Positions 1-9,062 are shown, numbered from the stretch's first letter. The stretch is 39,622 bases of DNA from Bacteroidota bacterium (GCA_024642705.1 JAHEAQ010000047.1:1-39622); one strand, 5' to 3'. Notes: generated by a model not told the origin, from the sequence alone. Numbers and translations are program-made.

Positions 1-37
1 CAAAAAGTTATTTATTAAGATCGTTAAATAAGAAAAT

Positions 38-3000
38 ATGACATCAATTATAGGTTATTTTATCAAAAATGAAATTGCCGGGAATATTTTAATGATCCTG
101 CTTTTTATACTTGGCCTATTTGGGTTATCCCAAATGAAAAGTACTTTTTTCCCTGAAGTTGAAAGCAGAATAATTTCAATTCAAGCCATTTATCCAGGCT
201 CCTCACCTGAAGAAGTAGAAGAGGGAATAGTCACAAAAATTGAAGAAAATCTTAAAGGACTTACTGGCGTAGAAAGAGTTACTTCGATTTCTTCAGAAAA
301 TTCGGCAATGTTGACAGTTGAAGTTTTAAAGGGATTTAATACGGACATTATTCTTCAAGATGTAAAAAATGCTGTCGATAGGATAAGCTCCTTTCCAGTC
401 GATATGGAACCTTTAATTATTTTTAAACAGGAAAACATTGGCCTAGCAATTAGTTTTTCAATTTCAGGAGATGTTCCGTTAAAATCACTAAAAACCATTG
501 CAAGAGAAGTTGAAGATGAAATAAGAGCTATTGACGATATCTCTAAAGTTGCTATCTCTGGATTCCCTGATGAAGAGATCGAAATTACTTTTCGTGAAGA
601 AGATCTTAGGGCAAACAATATAACTTTTGCTGAAGCAGCACTTAAAATAAGAGCAACAAATCTTGAAGTTACTGGGGGAACAATTAAAACTGATATTGAA
701 GAACTTTTAATTAGAGCGGATAATAAGGAGTATTCGGCAAGTGAATTGCAAGATATTATAATTAAGACAAATCCTAACGGTGGAGTAATAAAGTTGTATC
801 AAGTTGCAGATGTTCGAGATAGATGGGTTGATAGACCTCAAAGGACATATGTCGATGGAAAACCTGCAGTGGTAATTACAGTGCAAAATACTTTAGAAGA
901 AGACATGTTAACAGTCACTGATAAAGTTAAAGAGTATTTAAAAACTTTTGATTCTAAATACCCAGAAGTAGATGCATCAATTTTGTTGGATATGTCTATA
1001 ACGCTTCGCCAAAGGATAGAACTATTAACCAACAATGGAATTGCAGGATTTATAATTGTTTTATTGTTGTTAGCGATGTTTTTGCATTATAGATTAGCTT
1101 TTTGGGTCGCACTAGCAATTCCGATTTCATTTGCAGGAATGTTTCTTTGTGCGAGCTTAATTGGAGTGACTATAAATGTAATTTCTTTATTTGGAATGAT
1201 CATAGTTATTGGAATACTTGTAGATGATGGAATTGTAATTGCTGAAAATATTTACCAGCATTATGAGCGAGGAGAAACTCCTTTTAGGGCTGCACTCCAT
1301 GGCACAATGGAGGTATTGCCAGCAGTTTTTTCTGCAATTCTTACTACCATAGTTGCATTTTCTGCATTTTTTTTCATAGACGGTCGTATCGGTGATTTTT
1401 TTAGAGAAATGGCAGTTGTAGTTATTTTCTCTTTGGTATTTTCATTAATAGAAGGAGCATTAATTTTGCCAGCGCATATAGCACATTCAAAAGCATTAAG
1501 AAGGGAAGACGAACCCAATATTATTATGAGGGGTTTGGATAAAATGATGAATTTCCTAAGAGATAAAATGTATGGTCCACTTTTGGTTTGGGCGGTCAAA
1601 TTTAATTGGCCAACTTTAGCAATATGTATAGGTGCTCTTTTTTTAGTAGTTGGAGGTTTTATGGGGGGATTTATAAAGTCAACTTTTTTCCCAGTTATAC
1701 CTAGAGAAAGTTTCAGTATTTCATTAAAAATGGCTTCTGGTACGAGAGAATCAATTACTCTTGACATATTAAATCAAATCGAAGAAGTTTCCTTAAAAAT
1801 AAACCAAGAAGTTTCTGAAGAGTATTTCAATGGAACTCAGTCCCCAATTACAAAAATTCAAAAATCTTTAGGGCCTTCTTCATATGAAGGAACCATTAAC
1901 ATTACTTTGCTGGATGGTGAATCAAGAGGGGATGTTTCTGCAAGACTTATCATATCAAAAATTAGAGAAGAATTAGGACCTTTAGATGTAGCTGAAACCT
2001 TGACATTTGGAAGTGGGACTCCATTTGGTAAGGCTTTATCGGTATCACTTTTAGGCGATAATGGCGATCAATTATCTTTAGCTGTTGATGCAGTCAAAGC
2101 AGATCTTCAAAAAATTTCTGATTTGAAAGATATTGTGGATAACAATCAAGAAGGATTGAAAGAAATCAAAATTGAGCTTACTGAAAAAGCTTACAATCTT
2201 GGTTTGACCTTGAGCGATGTTATTGGTCAAGTTCGACAAGGTTTTTTTGGTGCAGAAGCACAAAGAATTCAAAGAGGAGAAGATGAGGTCCGAATTTGGG
2301 TTCGTTATGGAATGAAAGATAGATCGGACATTTCTGATTTAGCAGACATGAGAATCAGAACAAATTCAGGGGCATCTATTCCATTAAGTGAATTGGCAAC
2401 ATTTAGCACCAAAAGAGGAGTAATCAATATCAACAGGATAGATGGGGCACGAGAAGTTCGAATAGAAGCAGATGTTGCAAATGATAATGTTAGTATTAGT
2501 GATGTTACCTCTGATGTTAGAAATATTATCCTTCCAGAAGTATTAAAAGATTTTCCGGGAGTTACCGCTTCATTTGAAGGTCAAGAAAGAGAACAAGGAA
2601 AAACAACAGCTTCAATGCAATTGGTGATGCCTATTATTTTCCTGATTATGTTCTTTATTATAGTTTTAACTTTCAAATCAGTGAGTCAAACTTTAATCGT
2701 TTTTGGTTTATTGCCTTTTGGTTTTATCGGTGTGGGTATCGGTCATTATATTCATGGATTACCAATTAGTTTGTTCTCAATATTAGGGGTTATTGCATTG
2801 ATAGGAATTATTGTTAATGATGCGCTGGTGTTTATTACAACTTTTAATGAAAAAATATCTAAGGGTGTTCACCACCAACAAGCAATTATTGAAACAGGAA
2901 AGGCCAGATTTAGGCCTATATTATTGACTTCATTAACTACAATTGCAGGACTAGCTCCATTAATTATTCAAAAAAGTCTTCAAGCACAGTTCTTAATTCC

Positions 3001-3268
3001 AATGGCCATTTCTGTTGCATATGGATTGTTATTTGGAACTTTTATTTTATTGGTTTTAGTGCCAGCATTTTTGATGATTACGAATAGAATTAAACGTTCT
3101 GCAATGCAAATTTTTGAAGGAGAAAAATTGGATAGAGAGTTAGTTGAACCAGCATATCCAGATAGAAAATCAAATTTCCTTGTTTATTTAGTTGCAGGAG
3201 TGATAGCAATTGCAATATTTGGGATGTTGGTTTATGGCTTATTTCAATTCTCCAGCATTTTTGCTTAA
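38..3268 (+). CDS. RND-family efflux permease (AcrB/CzcA-like inner-membrane transporter)
   Basis: A 1076-residue inner-membrane pump protein of full RND length. It would drive proton-coupled export of drugs, lipophilic compounds or metals through a tripartite envelope complex. An N-terminal membrane helix lies near residues 12-32, followed by the porter-domain pattern FPEVES...YPGSSPEEVEEG. The TM4 motif GILVDDG puts the paired acidic residues at Asp396-Asp397, and the matching second-half motif is GIIVNDA with Asn927-Asp928. This duplicated TM-porter-TM layout defines the family. A TolC-type gene follows 21 nt later. No membrane-fusion protein is in the window. The first ~40 bases could hold the 3' end of one, since all three forward frames stop by position 41 and one stop overlaps the ATG as ATGA. 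Substrate cannot be read from sequence. Confidence 0.93.
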   Translation: MTSIIGYFIKNEIAGNILMILLFILGLFGLSQMKSTFFPEVESRIISIQAIYPGSSPEEVEEGIVTKIEENLKGLTGVERVTSISSENSAMLTVEVLKGFNTDIILQDVKNAVDRISSFPVDMEPLIIFKQENIGLAISFSISGDVPLKSLKTIAREVEDEIRAIDDISKVAISGFPDEEIEITFREEDLRANNITFAEAALKIRATNLEVTGGTIKTDIEELLIRADNKEYSASELQDIIIKTNPNGGVIKLYQVADVRDRWVDRPQRTYVDGKPAVVITVQNTLEEDMLTVTDKVKEYLKTFDSKYPEVDASILLDMSITLRQRIELLTNNGIAGFIIVLLLLAMFLHYRLAFWVALAIPISFAGMFLCASLIGVTINVISLFGMIIVIGILVDDGIVIAENIYQHYERGETPFRAALHGTMEVLPAVFSAILTTIVAFSAFFFIDGRIGDFFREMAVVVIFSLVFSLIEGALILPAHIAHSKALRREDEPNIIMRGLDKMMNFLRDKMYGPLLVWAVKFNWPTLAICIGALFLVVGGFMGGFIKSTFFPVIPRESFSISLKMASGTRESITLDILNQIEEVSLKINQEVSEEYFNGTQSPITKIQKSLGPSSYEGTINITLLDGESRGDVSARLIISKIREELGPLDVAETLTFGSGTPFGKALSVSLLGDNGDQLSLAVDAVKADLQKISDLKDIVDNNQEGLKEIKIELTEKAYNLGLTLSDVIGQVRQGFFGAEAQRIQRGEDEVRIWVRYGMKDRSDISDLADMRIRTNSGASIPLSELATFSTKRGVININRIDGAREVRIEADVANDNVSISDVTSDVRNIILPEVLKDFPGVTASFEGQEREQGKTTASMQLVMPIIFLIMFFIIVLTFKSVSQTLIVFGLLPFGFIGVGIGHYIHGLPISLFSILGVIALIGIIVNDALVFITTFNEKISKGVHHQQAIIETGKARFRPILLTSLTTIAGLAPLIIQKSLQAQFLIPMAISVAYGLLFGTFILLVLVPAFLMITNRIKRSAMQIFEGEKLDRELVEPAYPDRKSNFLVYLVAGVIAIAIFGMLVYGLFQFSSIFA

Positions 3269-3289
3269 AAAATATATAATTTGATAATT

Positions 3290-4612
3290 ATGAAGGTATA
3301 TATCATTCTTTTATTAATGTTTCTGAGCGGATTGGTCAATGGTCAAGGTGCTTTGGATTTATCCAAAGCCATTTCAATAGGACTTGAAAATAATTTTGGG
3401 ATAAAGGTAAATGATCAGTTTATACAAATTGCACAAAATAATAATACATGGGCTAGAGCCGGAAAGTTACCGACTATTGACCTTACCGCAAATTTTAACA
3501 ATACCATTACTTCAGATAACAACCCAGCAAGTTTCCTCAGAGGTGAATTTTATAATGGATCCATTTCCGGCGGATTAAATGGGCAGTGGACCATTTTTAG
3601 TGGCGGAAGAGTTAAAATTGTTAAGGAGCAATTGATGCTCGCAATCGACCAACAAAAATTAAACAAGCAGTCAGACATTCATGAACTTCTAAGAACCATA
3701 TATCAGCAATATTTTGACATTCTTTTTCAACAAGAAAGATTAATTGCATTTCAAAGCAGTCTGAACTTATCAAAATCAAGATTATCTTATGAAAAAACAA
3801 AAAGATCGTATGGAGCTTCAAATAGTTTTAATATAATTCAATTTGAAAACGCAGTCTTTGTAGATTCTACCAATCTAATTAATCAAAGCCAAAGGATTAA
3901 TATTTCTAAAAGGAGCTTGTACAATACTCTTAATATACCTGGTTTTCCGAATTATCAATTTAATGAAAGATTAAGTATAGGAGATGAAGAAATTGATGTG
4001 GATAAATTAAAAACCATTCTTTCCGAAGAAAATTATACTTTGAAAAGTTTGGATATGATTGCAAGTTTGAATAGACTTAATTCGCAAATTGAAGAATCTA
4101 GGATGATGCCAAATATAAGTGCAAATGCGTCCGTAAGTGTTGCAGAAAATGGATTTAAAATTTTTGCAGAAAACCCCAATACTGGGCAACCATACGATTT
4201 TTTATTAAGCAATAGAATTAATGGAAATGCAGGTATTACGGCAAGTTGGAATTTATTTGATGGAGGAGTCAAAAAGACAAATATTCAAAATGCGCTTTTG
4301 CAAGAAGAAATAAACCAAATAAACATCCTTGAAGCTAAAGCGAAACTTTCAAATCAATTGGATATTCTTGCAGACAATTTTAACAATCAAAAAGTATTAT
4401 TAAATTTATCTAATGAACAAATTTTATTGGCTCAGAGGAATTTGGAAATTAGTGAAGAAAGATTCAAAAGCGGTCAAATCAGTTCTATTGATTTTAGAAA
4501 TGTCCAAAATCAATATATTAATGCAGCGTTTGGAAAAGTAAATGCTATTTATAATTTGATAATATCAAAATCGGAAATTGATTATTTAGTAGGAAAATAC
4601 AGCAATAATTAA
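3290..4612 (+). CDS. TolC-family outer membrane efflux protein
   Basis: About 440 residues, the usual size for an outer-membrane efflux channel subunit. The ATG at 3290 is preferred over the in-frame TTG at 3281 because it begins a clean signal peptide (MKVYIILLLMFLSGLVNGQ). The mature protein has the two-fold repeat of the family: long alpha-helical stretches rich in Gln/Asn/Leu (around residues 95-190 and 325-420) alternating with barrel strands such as GQWTIFSGGRVK and ASWNLFDGGVKK, which occupy matching places in each half. It would trimerise into the channel through which the upstream RND pump expels substrate. Its stop codon overlaps the stop of the convergent downstream gene. Confidence 0.9.
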   Translation: MKVYIILLLMFLSGLVNGQGALDLSKAISIGLENNFGIKVNDQFIQIAQNNNTWARAGKLPTIDLTANFNNTITSDNNPASFLRGEFYNGSISGGLNGQWTIFSGGRVKIVKEQLMLAIDQQKLNKQSDIHELLRTIYQQYFDILFQQERLIAFQSSLNLSKSRLSYEKTKRSYGASNSFNIIQFENAVFVDSTNLINQSQRINISKRSLYNTLNIPGFPNYQFNERLSIGDEEIDVDKLKTILSEENYTLKSLDMIASLNRLNSQIEESRMMPNISANASVSVAENGFKIFAENPNTGQPYDFLLSNRINGNAGITASWNLFDGGVKKTNIQNALLQEEINQINILEAKAKLSNQLDILADNFNNQKVLLNLSNEQILLAQRNLEISEERFKSGQISSIDFRNVQNQYINAAFGKVNAIYNLIISKSEIDYLVGKYSNN

Positions 4613-5199
4613 TTTATAGGTTCTTGTGATTCCATATAATTTGCTGTTTCATCAAGTTGATTGTAAAAATCTTCTCCGAATCTTCTTATCAATGCGGTTT
4701 TTACAAATTTATAAACAGGTACTTTAAGTTCTTCCCCTAAATTACACGCATCACTACAAATATCCCATTCGTCATAATTGATAAGAATAGTTCCAGTGTG
4801 AGGATCTTCATTAATCCTTATAGGATATAAGTGACAAGAAATTGGTTTTTGTAAAGGTATCTTGCCTTTTTTATTTGCTTTTTCTATTCCGCATTGTGCT
4901 ATTCCATTTTCCATTAGTAAAAATACGCAAGCTCCATTTGGTAATAATGCTGTTCCTTCAAATTCTGGTTCTCCATATATTGCATGAAAAAGATCCTTTT
5001 CTATTTTTGCTTGACCATCCATGTCAAGATCATCAATAAAATTATCAATATGGTCTTCAATTATTTCTATTTCTTCGCTTGTAAGTGGTGCCCCGAAATC
5101 ACCTTCCCAGCAACAAGCACCTTTGCATTTGTTTAAATTGCAAACGAATTTTTTTTCTACAATTTCGTCGCTGATTAACTTGTCATCAATAATTATCAT
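4609..5199 (-). CDS. DUF3109 family cysteine-rich protein
   Basis: A 196-residue cytoplasmic protein without signal peptide or membrane helix. Nine cysteines (20, 25, 29, 30, 91, 103, 122, 148, 152) lie in blocks such as CNLNKCKGACCWEGDFGAPL and SCHLYPIRI, the pattern I recall for DUF3109, a Bacteroidota family resembling YkgJ-type proteins thought to bind zinc or an iron-sulfur cluster. Metal binding is inferred from cysteine spacing; the biochemical role is unknown. It converges on the TolC-type gene with a four-base overlap (TTAA) that supplies both stop codons, and is divergent from the small secreted protein to its right. Confidence 0.82.
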   Translation of the reverse strand: MIIIDDKLISDEIVEKKFVCNLNKCKGACCWEGDFGAPLTSEEIEIIEDHIDNFIDDLDMDGQAKIEKDLFHAIYGEPEFEGTALLPNGACVFLLMENGIAQCGIEKANKKGKIPLQKPISCHLYPIRINEDPHTGTILINYDEWDICSDACNLGEELKVPVYKFVKTALIRRFGEDFYNQLDETANYMESQEPIN

Positions 5200-5410
5200 A
5201 ATACAAAGAAAACCAAAACATCAAAGATTCTGAAGATTTTTTTGCTTAAATAAATGAGGTTTAGGATTTATTGTTTTGTTAATGCATTTGAAGTCTAATA
5301 TTCACAAATTTGTCAAGTAAAAATATATGAGTTAAATAAAAATATGAGGAAACAACTAAAATTTATTAAGAATGATTGAATATAAATATCTATTTCAGTA
5401 TTTTGGTCGC

Positions 5411-5821
5411 ATGAAGAGATTTGTAACTTTATCGGTTTTGATATTATTTGGATTTAGCCTATTTGGGCAAACCGCTGAAATAAAATCGGAAATAGAGATG
5501 TATACAAAAGTTTTGAAAATTAGCGAAACGCAAAAAGAACGGTTAGAAGAAATTGTAAACCGGAAATACCAAGATCTTGAAACAATAAAGACCTCAAGAT
5601 CTATTGATGAAAGTATTTATAGAGCTAAAAGAAGAAGCATATATCAGGGTGAGTTACAATCTATTCGTTTAATTATCAAAGAGGAACAATTAGACTTATG
5701 GGCAAAATTTTTAAAAGAAGAACGCCTTAAAAATGCCAAATTGATCAAGGATTTAAATACAAAAAATGCTAACAAGGAAGATTTGATGGATGCCCAATAT
5801 GGCATTATTGATTTGAATTGA
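5411..5821 (+). CDS. Small secreted protein of unknown function, helical and charged
   Basis: 136 residues from the ATG at 5411, chosen because it begins a textbook signal peptide (MKRFVTLSVLILFGFSLFGQ). An upstream in-frame ATG at 5372 would put 13 residues ahead of it. The mature part is alpha-helical and highly charged, with a pattern like ISETQKERLEEIVNRKYQDLE followed by further Lys/Glu/Arg-rich helices. This loosely recalls periplasmic CpxP/Spy-like helical proteins with LTxxQ motifs, but the match is too weak to assign the family. It precedes citrate synthase by 58 nt on the same strand; no functional link is evident. Confidence 0.72.
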   Translation: MKRFVTLSVLILFGFSLFGQTAEIKSEIEMYTKVLKISETQKERLEEIVNRKYQDLETIKTSRSIDESIYRAKRRSIYQGELQSIRLIIKEEQLDLWAKFLKEERLKNAKLIKDLNTKNANKEDLMDAQYGIIDLN

Positions 5822-5879
5822 TGGTTTTTTCCTATCCTACCTCTATTGTATTATAAATGCTGAAATCACATAATATACT

Positions 5880-7187
5880 ATGGATCCATTAAAGAAAAAG
5901 TTTTTTGAAAAGTCGCAAACATTATTGAAGGAACTCAAAACTTTGCGAAAAGAAAAAGGGGATGTTAAAATTGGAGAAGTAAATCTGGGCCAAGTACTTG
6001 CTGGAATGAGAGGCGTAAAAAGTATGGTGTGGGAAACTTCAGAATTAGACCCTATTGAAGGAATTAAATTCCGAGGTTATTCAATTCCTCAGCTTAGAGA
6101 ATTATTGCCCCATAAAAAAGGTGATCGACAGCCACTTCCAGAAGGTCTTTTCTGGCTGATGCTAGTGGATGAGATCCCTACACAAGAACAAGTTGATTGG
6201 TTAAGTGATGAATGGGAAAAAAGAGCTGAAATACCCGCACATACGTTTGATATTCTGGAAAGTATGCCATTGACTGCCCATCCAATGACACAATTTTGTA
6301 TTGCAATACTTTCTTTACAAACTGAATCCATATTTGCCAAAAAATATGCTGAGGGAATGTCTAAAGATGATTATTGGGATGCAAGTTATGAAGATTCAAT
6401 GAATCTTATTGCTAAGCTTCCAAGAATTGCGGCATATATATATAGGAGAAATTTCCATGATGGAAAACATATTGAACCTGATTTGACATTGGATTGGGCT
6501 GCAAATTTTGCGCATATGTTGGGTTTTGAAAATCAGGATTTCAAGAGATTAATGAGACTGTATTTAACCATTCATGCAGACCACGAAGGTGGAAATGCTT
6601 CCGCACATACGGTTCATTTGATCAACTCTACATTAAGTGATGTATATTATTCATTTGCAGGAGGTATGAGTTCATTAGCTGGCCCATTGCATGGATTAGC
6701 TAATCAGGAGGTAATCAAATTTATATTTGAGCTAATAGAAGATATAGGCACCTCAAAGCCAACCAAGGAGCAGATTGCGGAATTTGTAAAAAAGACAATA
6801 GCAGAAGGAAAAGTTATTCCTGGTTATGGTCACGCGGTACTAAGAGAGCCTGATCCAAGATTTATTGCTCAAAAAGTTTTTGCGGAGCATTATATCACAG
6901 ATTCTGACCATGTGCAAATTGTATGGGATTTATTTGAAGTAGTACCGCCTATTTTAGCTGATTTGGGAAAAGTGGCAAACCCTTGGCCTAATGTGGATGC
7001 ACATTCTGGGGCAATTTTGGTTCACTATGGGTTGAAAGAATATCAGTTTTACACTGTTATTTTTGGAGTTTCTAGAGCGCTGGGAGTTTTGGCAGCTACA
7101 ACATGGTCTCGTGCATTGGGCTTTTCACTGGAAAGACCTAAATCAGTCACTTCTGAATGGATTAAAAAATTTGTTAATAAAGCATAA
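5880..7187 (+). CDS. gltA: Citrate synthase, mitochondrial/eukaryotic type
   Basis: 435 residues. Condenses acetyl-CoA with oxaloacetate to citrate, the entry step of the TCA cycle. The three catalytic residues sit in their usual blocks: His271 in LAGPLHGLANQEV, His318 in PGYGHAVLREPDP and Asp373 in NPWPNVDAHSG; the substrate-binding HADHEGGN block is at residues 232-239. These blocks, together with FGVSRALGVLA and SRALGFSLERPKS, read like mitochondrial citrate synthase rather than the hexameric NADH-sensitive enterobacterial enzyme. Family knowledge: such eukaryote-like enzymes are known in Geobacter and some Bacteroidota. Length also matches the mature mitochondrial form. gcvH follows 14 nt downstream, so the two are probably co-transcribed. 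Confidence 0.95.
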   Translation: MDPLKKKFFEKSQTLLKELKTLRKEKGDVKIGEVNLGQVLAGMRGVKSMVWETSELDPIEGIKFRGYSIPQLRELLPHKKGDRQPLPEGLFWLMLVDEIPTQEQVDWLSDEWEKRAEIPAHTFDILESMPLTAHPMTQFCIAILSLQTESIFAKKYAEGMSKDDYWDASYEDSMNLIAKLPRIAAYIYRRNFHDGKHIEPDLTLDWAANFAHMLGFENQDFKRLMRLYLTIHADHEGGNASAHTVHLINSTLSDVYYSFAGGMSSLAGPLHGLANQEVIKFIFELIEDIGTSKPTKEQIAEFVKKTIAEGKVIPGYGHAVLREPDPRFIAQKVFAEHYITDSDHVQIVWDLFEVVPPILADLGKVANPWPNVDAHSGAILVHYGLKEYQFYTVIFGVSRALGVLAATTWSRALGFSLERPKSVTSEWIKKFVNKA

Positions 7188-7201
7188 AACCAGAATAGAA
7201 T

Positions 7202-7591
7202 ATGAACATTCTTGATAATTTGAAATACTCGAAAGAGCATGAATGGGTAAAAGTTGAAGGCAATATAGCCATAATAGGCATTACTGATTTTGCTCAAAGT
7301 GAATTAGGAGATCTTGTGTATGTAGAAGTTGACACCATTGGGGATACAATTGAAAAAGATGAGATTTTTGGAACTGTAGAAGCAGTGAAAACAACTTCTG
7401 ATTTATATATGCCAATAAGTGGTAAGGTAATAGAATTTAATTCAGAAATAGATGAAAATGAAGGGGATAATCCATCCATCATTAATAGTGATCCTTATGG
7501 AGTTGGTTGGATTATAAAAGTTGAAATGAGCGATGCATCAGAAATTGATGATTTGATGAGTGCTGAGGAATATAAATCCTTTATTGATTAA
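7202..7591 (+). CDS. gcvH: Glycine cleavage system H protein
   Basis: 129 residues, normal length. The lipoyl-carrier protein shuttles the aminomethyl group between the P, T and L proteins of the glycine cleavage complex in the cytoplasm. The lipoylation site is Lys63 in FGTVEAVKTTSDLYMPISG, the diagnostic GcvH block; the N-terminal YSKEHEWVKVEG and C-terminal DPYGVGWIIKVE are also standard. The other glycine cleavage genes are not in the window, as is common in Bacteroidota where gcvH often stands apart next to a VanZ-like gene. A perfect 9-bp inverted repeat (7603-7639) follows the stop. Confidence 0.95.
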   Translation: MNILDNLKYSKEHEWVKVEGNIAIIGITDFAQSELGDLVYVEVDTIGDTIEKDEIFGTVEAVKTTSDLYMPISGKVIEFNSEIDENEGDNPSIINSDPYGVGWIIKVEMSDASEIDDLMSAEEYKSFID

Positions 7592-7602
7592 TAAAATTTA
7601 AG

Positions 7603-7639
7603 ATAAGATGCACCAAAAAAATAAAGTATGGCATCTTAT
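7603..7639. repeat. Inverted repeat in the gcvH-vanZ gap
   Basis: Arms ATAAGATGC (7603-7611) and GCATCTTAT (7631-7639) are perfect 9-bp complements around a 19-nt A-rich loop. No T-run follows on the plus strand, so this is not a classical terminator. It could be an RNA processing or attenuation structure, or chance in AT-rich DNA. Confidence 0.45.
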
Positions 7640-7658
7640 TAAAAACGTTCTGTGAAAA

Positions 7659-8015
7659 TTGGGTACAAGATTAAATTTAGTCATTTTATGGACCATTGCA
7701 ATTGCAATTTTATCTTTGATGCCAAGTTCAAATGTTCCAAGTTTTGCTTGGGGATCTGGCTTACAAATTGATAAACTAGCTCATATTTTTTTATATGCAA
7801 TGTATACTTTTCTCCTAGGCAGATATTTAACTGACAAATCATGGAAAAAGAGTCAACAAAATGGTGTTTTAATTGGACTTCCCATATTTTATGGAATACT
7901 AATGGAAATATTACAATATTATCTTTCTTCCTCAAGATCTTTTGACATGTTAGATATTATTGCTAATATTATCGGCTCATTAACTGGTTTAATTATTTTA
8001 AAAATAAAATTTTAG
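7659..8015 (+). CDS. VanZ-like membrane protein
   Basis: 118 residues with four predicted membrane helices (around 7-23, 38-55, 70-88 and 98-116). The conserved VanZ features are present: an N-terminal helix ending in LSLMPSSNVP, then QIDKLAHIFLYAMYTFLL, GILMEILQYYLSSSRSFDMLDIIANIIGS in pieces. VanZ proteins are integral membrane proteins linked in Gram-positives to teicoplanin resistance; in Bacteroidota their job is unknown. The start must be TTG at 7659: the codon two upstream (7653-7655) is a TGA stop and there is no in-frame ATG before the first helix. It ends 3 nt before the TonB gene, so the two are almost certainly in one transcript. Confidence 0.85.
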   Translation: MGTRLNLVILWTIAIAILSLMPSSNVPSFAWGSGLQIDKLAHIFLYAMYTFLLGRYLTDKSWKKSQQNGVLIGLPIFYGILMEILQYYLSSSRSFDMLDIIANIIGSLTGLIILKIKF

Positions 8016-8018
8016 CAT

Positions 8019-8945
8019 ATGGACATCGCATTGACAGGAACAAATGTCTTTTTAGCTATTCTCGCGGTTATTGCGATTACGATTATCTTAATGCAGGTTA
8101 TGAAATTCATTTTAAGCAAAAAAGCTGATGGAAGATTAACTGAAAAATACAAAGATAAAAAGTGGTCGTCTCCTATGGAAGCAAGCAACAAGTACCCTGA
8201 TGTAAACATGTTTAATTACACAGGACCAATCTTCAAATATGGAGCTTTGGCATCTATACTTTTTGCATTGCTAGCCTTTAGTTGGACTTCTTATGAACAA
8301 GAAGTTTTCATACCCGATAATGCGCTAGATTATGATGAGGAAATCGAGCAGATTCCTCCGAGAACGGCCGAACCGCCACCACCGCCACCACCACCACCGC
8401 CACCAGTAATTGAGGAGGTGCCAGAAGAAGAAATTCTTGAGGAGGATGAGCCAGAATTTGCAGATACTGATATTCAGGAAGATGCATTTATTGATGAACC
8501 AGATCCGGTTATCGATGATTCTCCACCACCACCACCGCCGCCACCACCACCACCACCAGAACCAGAAGTGGAAGAAATATTTAAAGTGGTTGAGCAAATG
8601 CCTAGATTTCCAGGTTGCGAAGATGTGGCAGGAACAGACAAGGAAAAAGAAGAATGTGCCAAAAACAAAATGCTTGAGTACATTTATAAAAACCTTAAAT
8701 ATCCAGCTATAGCAAGAGAAAATGGTATAGAAGGAATGGCAGTTATTCAGTTTGTAGTCGAAAAAGATGGATCTGTAAAAGATGCTCGAATCGTGAGAAA
8801 TCTCGAAGGAGGTTGCGGAGAAGCTGCAATGGTTGTTGTGGAAGGTATGAATAGCCTTCCTCAAAAATGGACTCCTGGAAAACAAAGAGGTAGAAACGTA
8901 AAAGTACTTTACACTCTTCCAGTACGATTCAAATTACAAGACTAA
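8019..8945 (+). CDS. TonB-family energy transducer with two poly-proline tracts
   Basis: 308 residues. Couples the inner-membrane proton gradient to outer-membrane TonB-dependent receptors. Two hydrophobic segments (about residues 9-29 and 72-90) precede a periplasmic linker containing runs of 11 prolines (119-129) and 12 prolines separated by an acidic stretch rich in Glu and Asp. The C-terminal ~95 residues are a TonB C-terminal domain, with YPAIARENGIEGMAVIQFVV, DGSVKDARIVRN and the closing VLYTLPVRFKLQ. The FPGCEDVAGTDKEKEECAKNK segment just before it is common in Bacteroidota TonB proteins. An extra membrane segment is unlike E. coli TonB and resembles other Bacteroidota transducers. No ExbB/ExbD genes are adjacent. 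A strong terminator follows. Confidence 0.9.
   Translation: MDIALTGTNVFLAILAVIAITIILMQVMKFILSKKADGRLTEKYKDKKWSSPMEASNKYPDVNMFNYTGPIFKYGALASILFALLAFSWTSYEQEVFIPDNALDYDEEIEQIPPRTAEPPPPPPPPPPPVIEEVPEEEILEEDEPEFADTDIQEDAFIDEPDPVIDDSPPPPPPPPPPPPEPEVEEIFKVVEQMPRFPGCEDVAGTDKEKEECAKNKMLEYIYKNLKYPAIARENGIEGMAVIQFVVEKDGSVKDARIVRNLEGGCGEAAMVVVEGMNSLPQKWTPGKQRGRNVKVLYTLPVRFKLQD
8373..8558 (+). repeat. Two CCN triplet tracts encoding poly-proline
   Basis: Bases 8373-8405 are eleven and 8523-8558 twelve consecutive CCA/CCG codons inside the TonB gene. Because the unit is three bases, slippage would change linker length without breaking the frame. Confidence 0.9.
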
Positions 8946-8971
8946 AAGTTCCCTCAACTTGAATTTATATG

Positions 8972-9010
8972 ATCCGTTTGATGTGAAAATATCAAACGGA
9001 TTTTTATTTT
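8972..9010 (+). terminator. Rho-independent terminator after the TonB gene
   Basis: Perfect 11-bp stem, ATCCGTTTGAT (8972-8982) with ATCAAACGGAT (8991-9001), an 8-nt loop, then a T-rich tail (TTTTATTTT). It begins 27 nt after the TonB stop and would end the gltA-gcvH-vanZ-tonB transcription unit. Confidence 0.85.
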
Positions 9011-9062
9011 CTATCGTGGATTAAAGGGTTAATTCAATTTCTATTTACTATTGAAATACCAC

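Noticed and set aside
8325-8885. 186-residue minus-strand frame rich in Trp, Arg and Phe inside the TonB gene
   Set aside because: It is the antisense of the proline-codon tracts (CCA/CCG read backwards as TGG/CGG), with no family pattern; the plus-strand TonB is clear.
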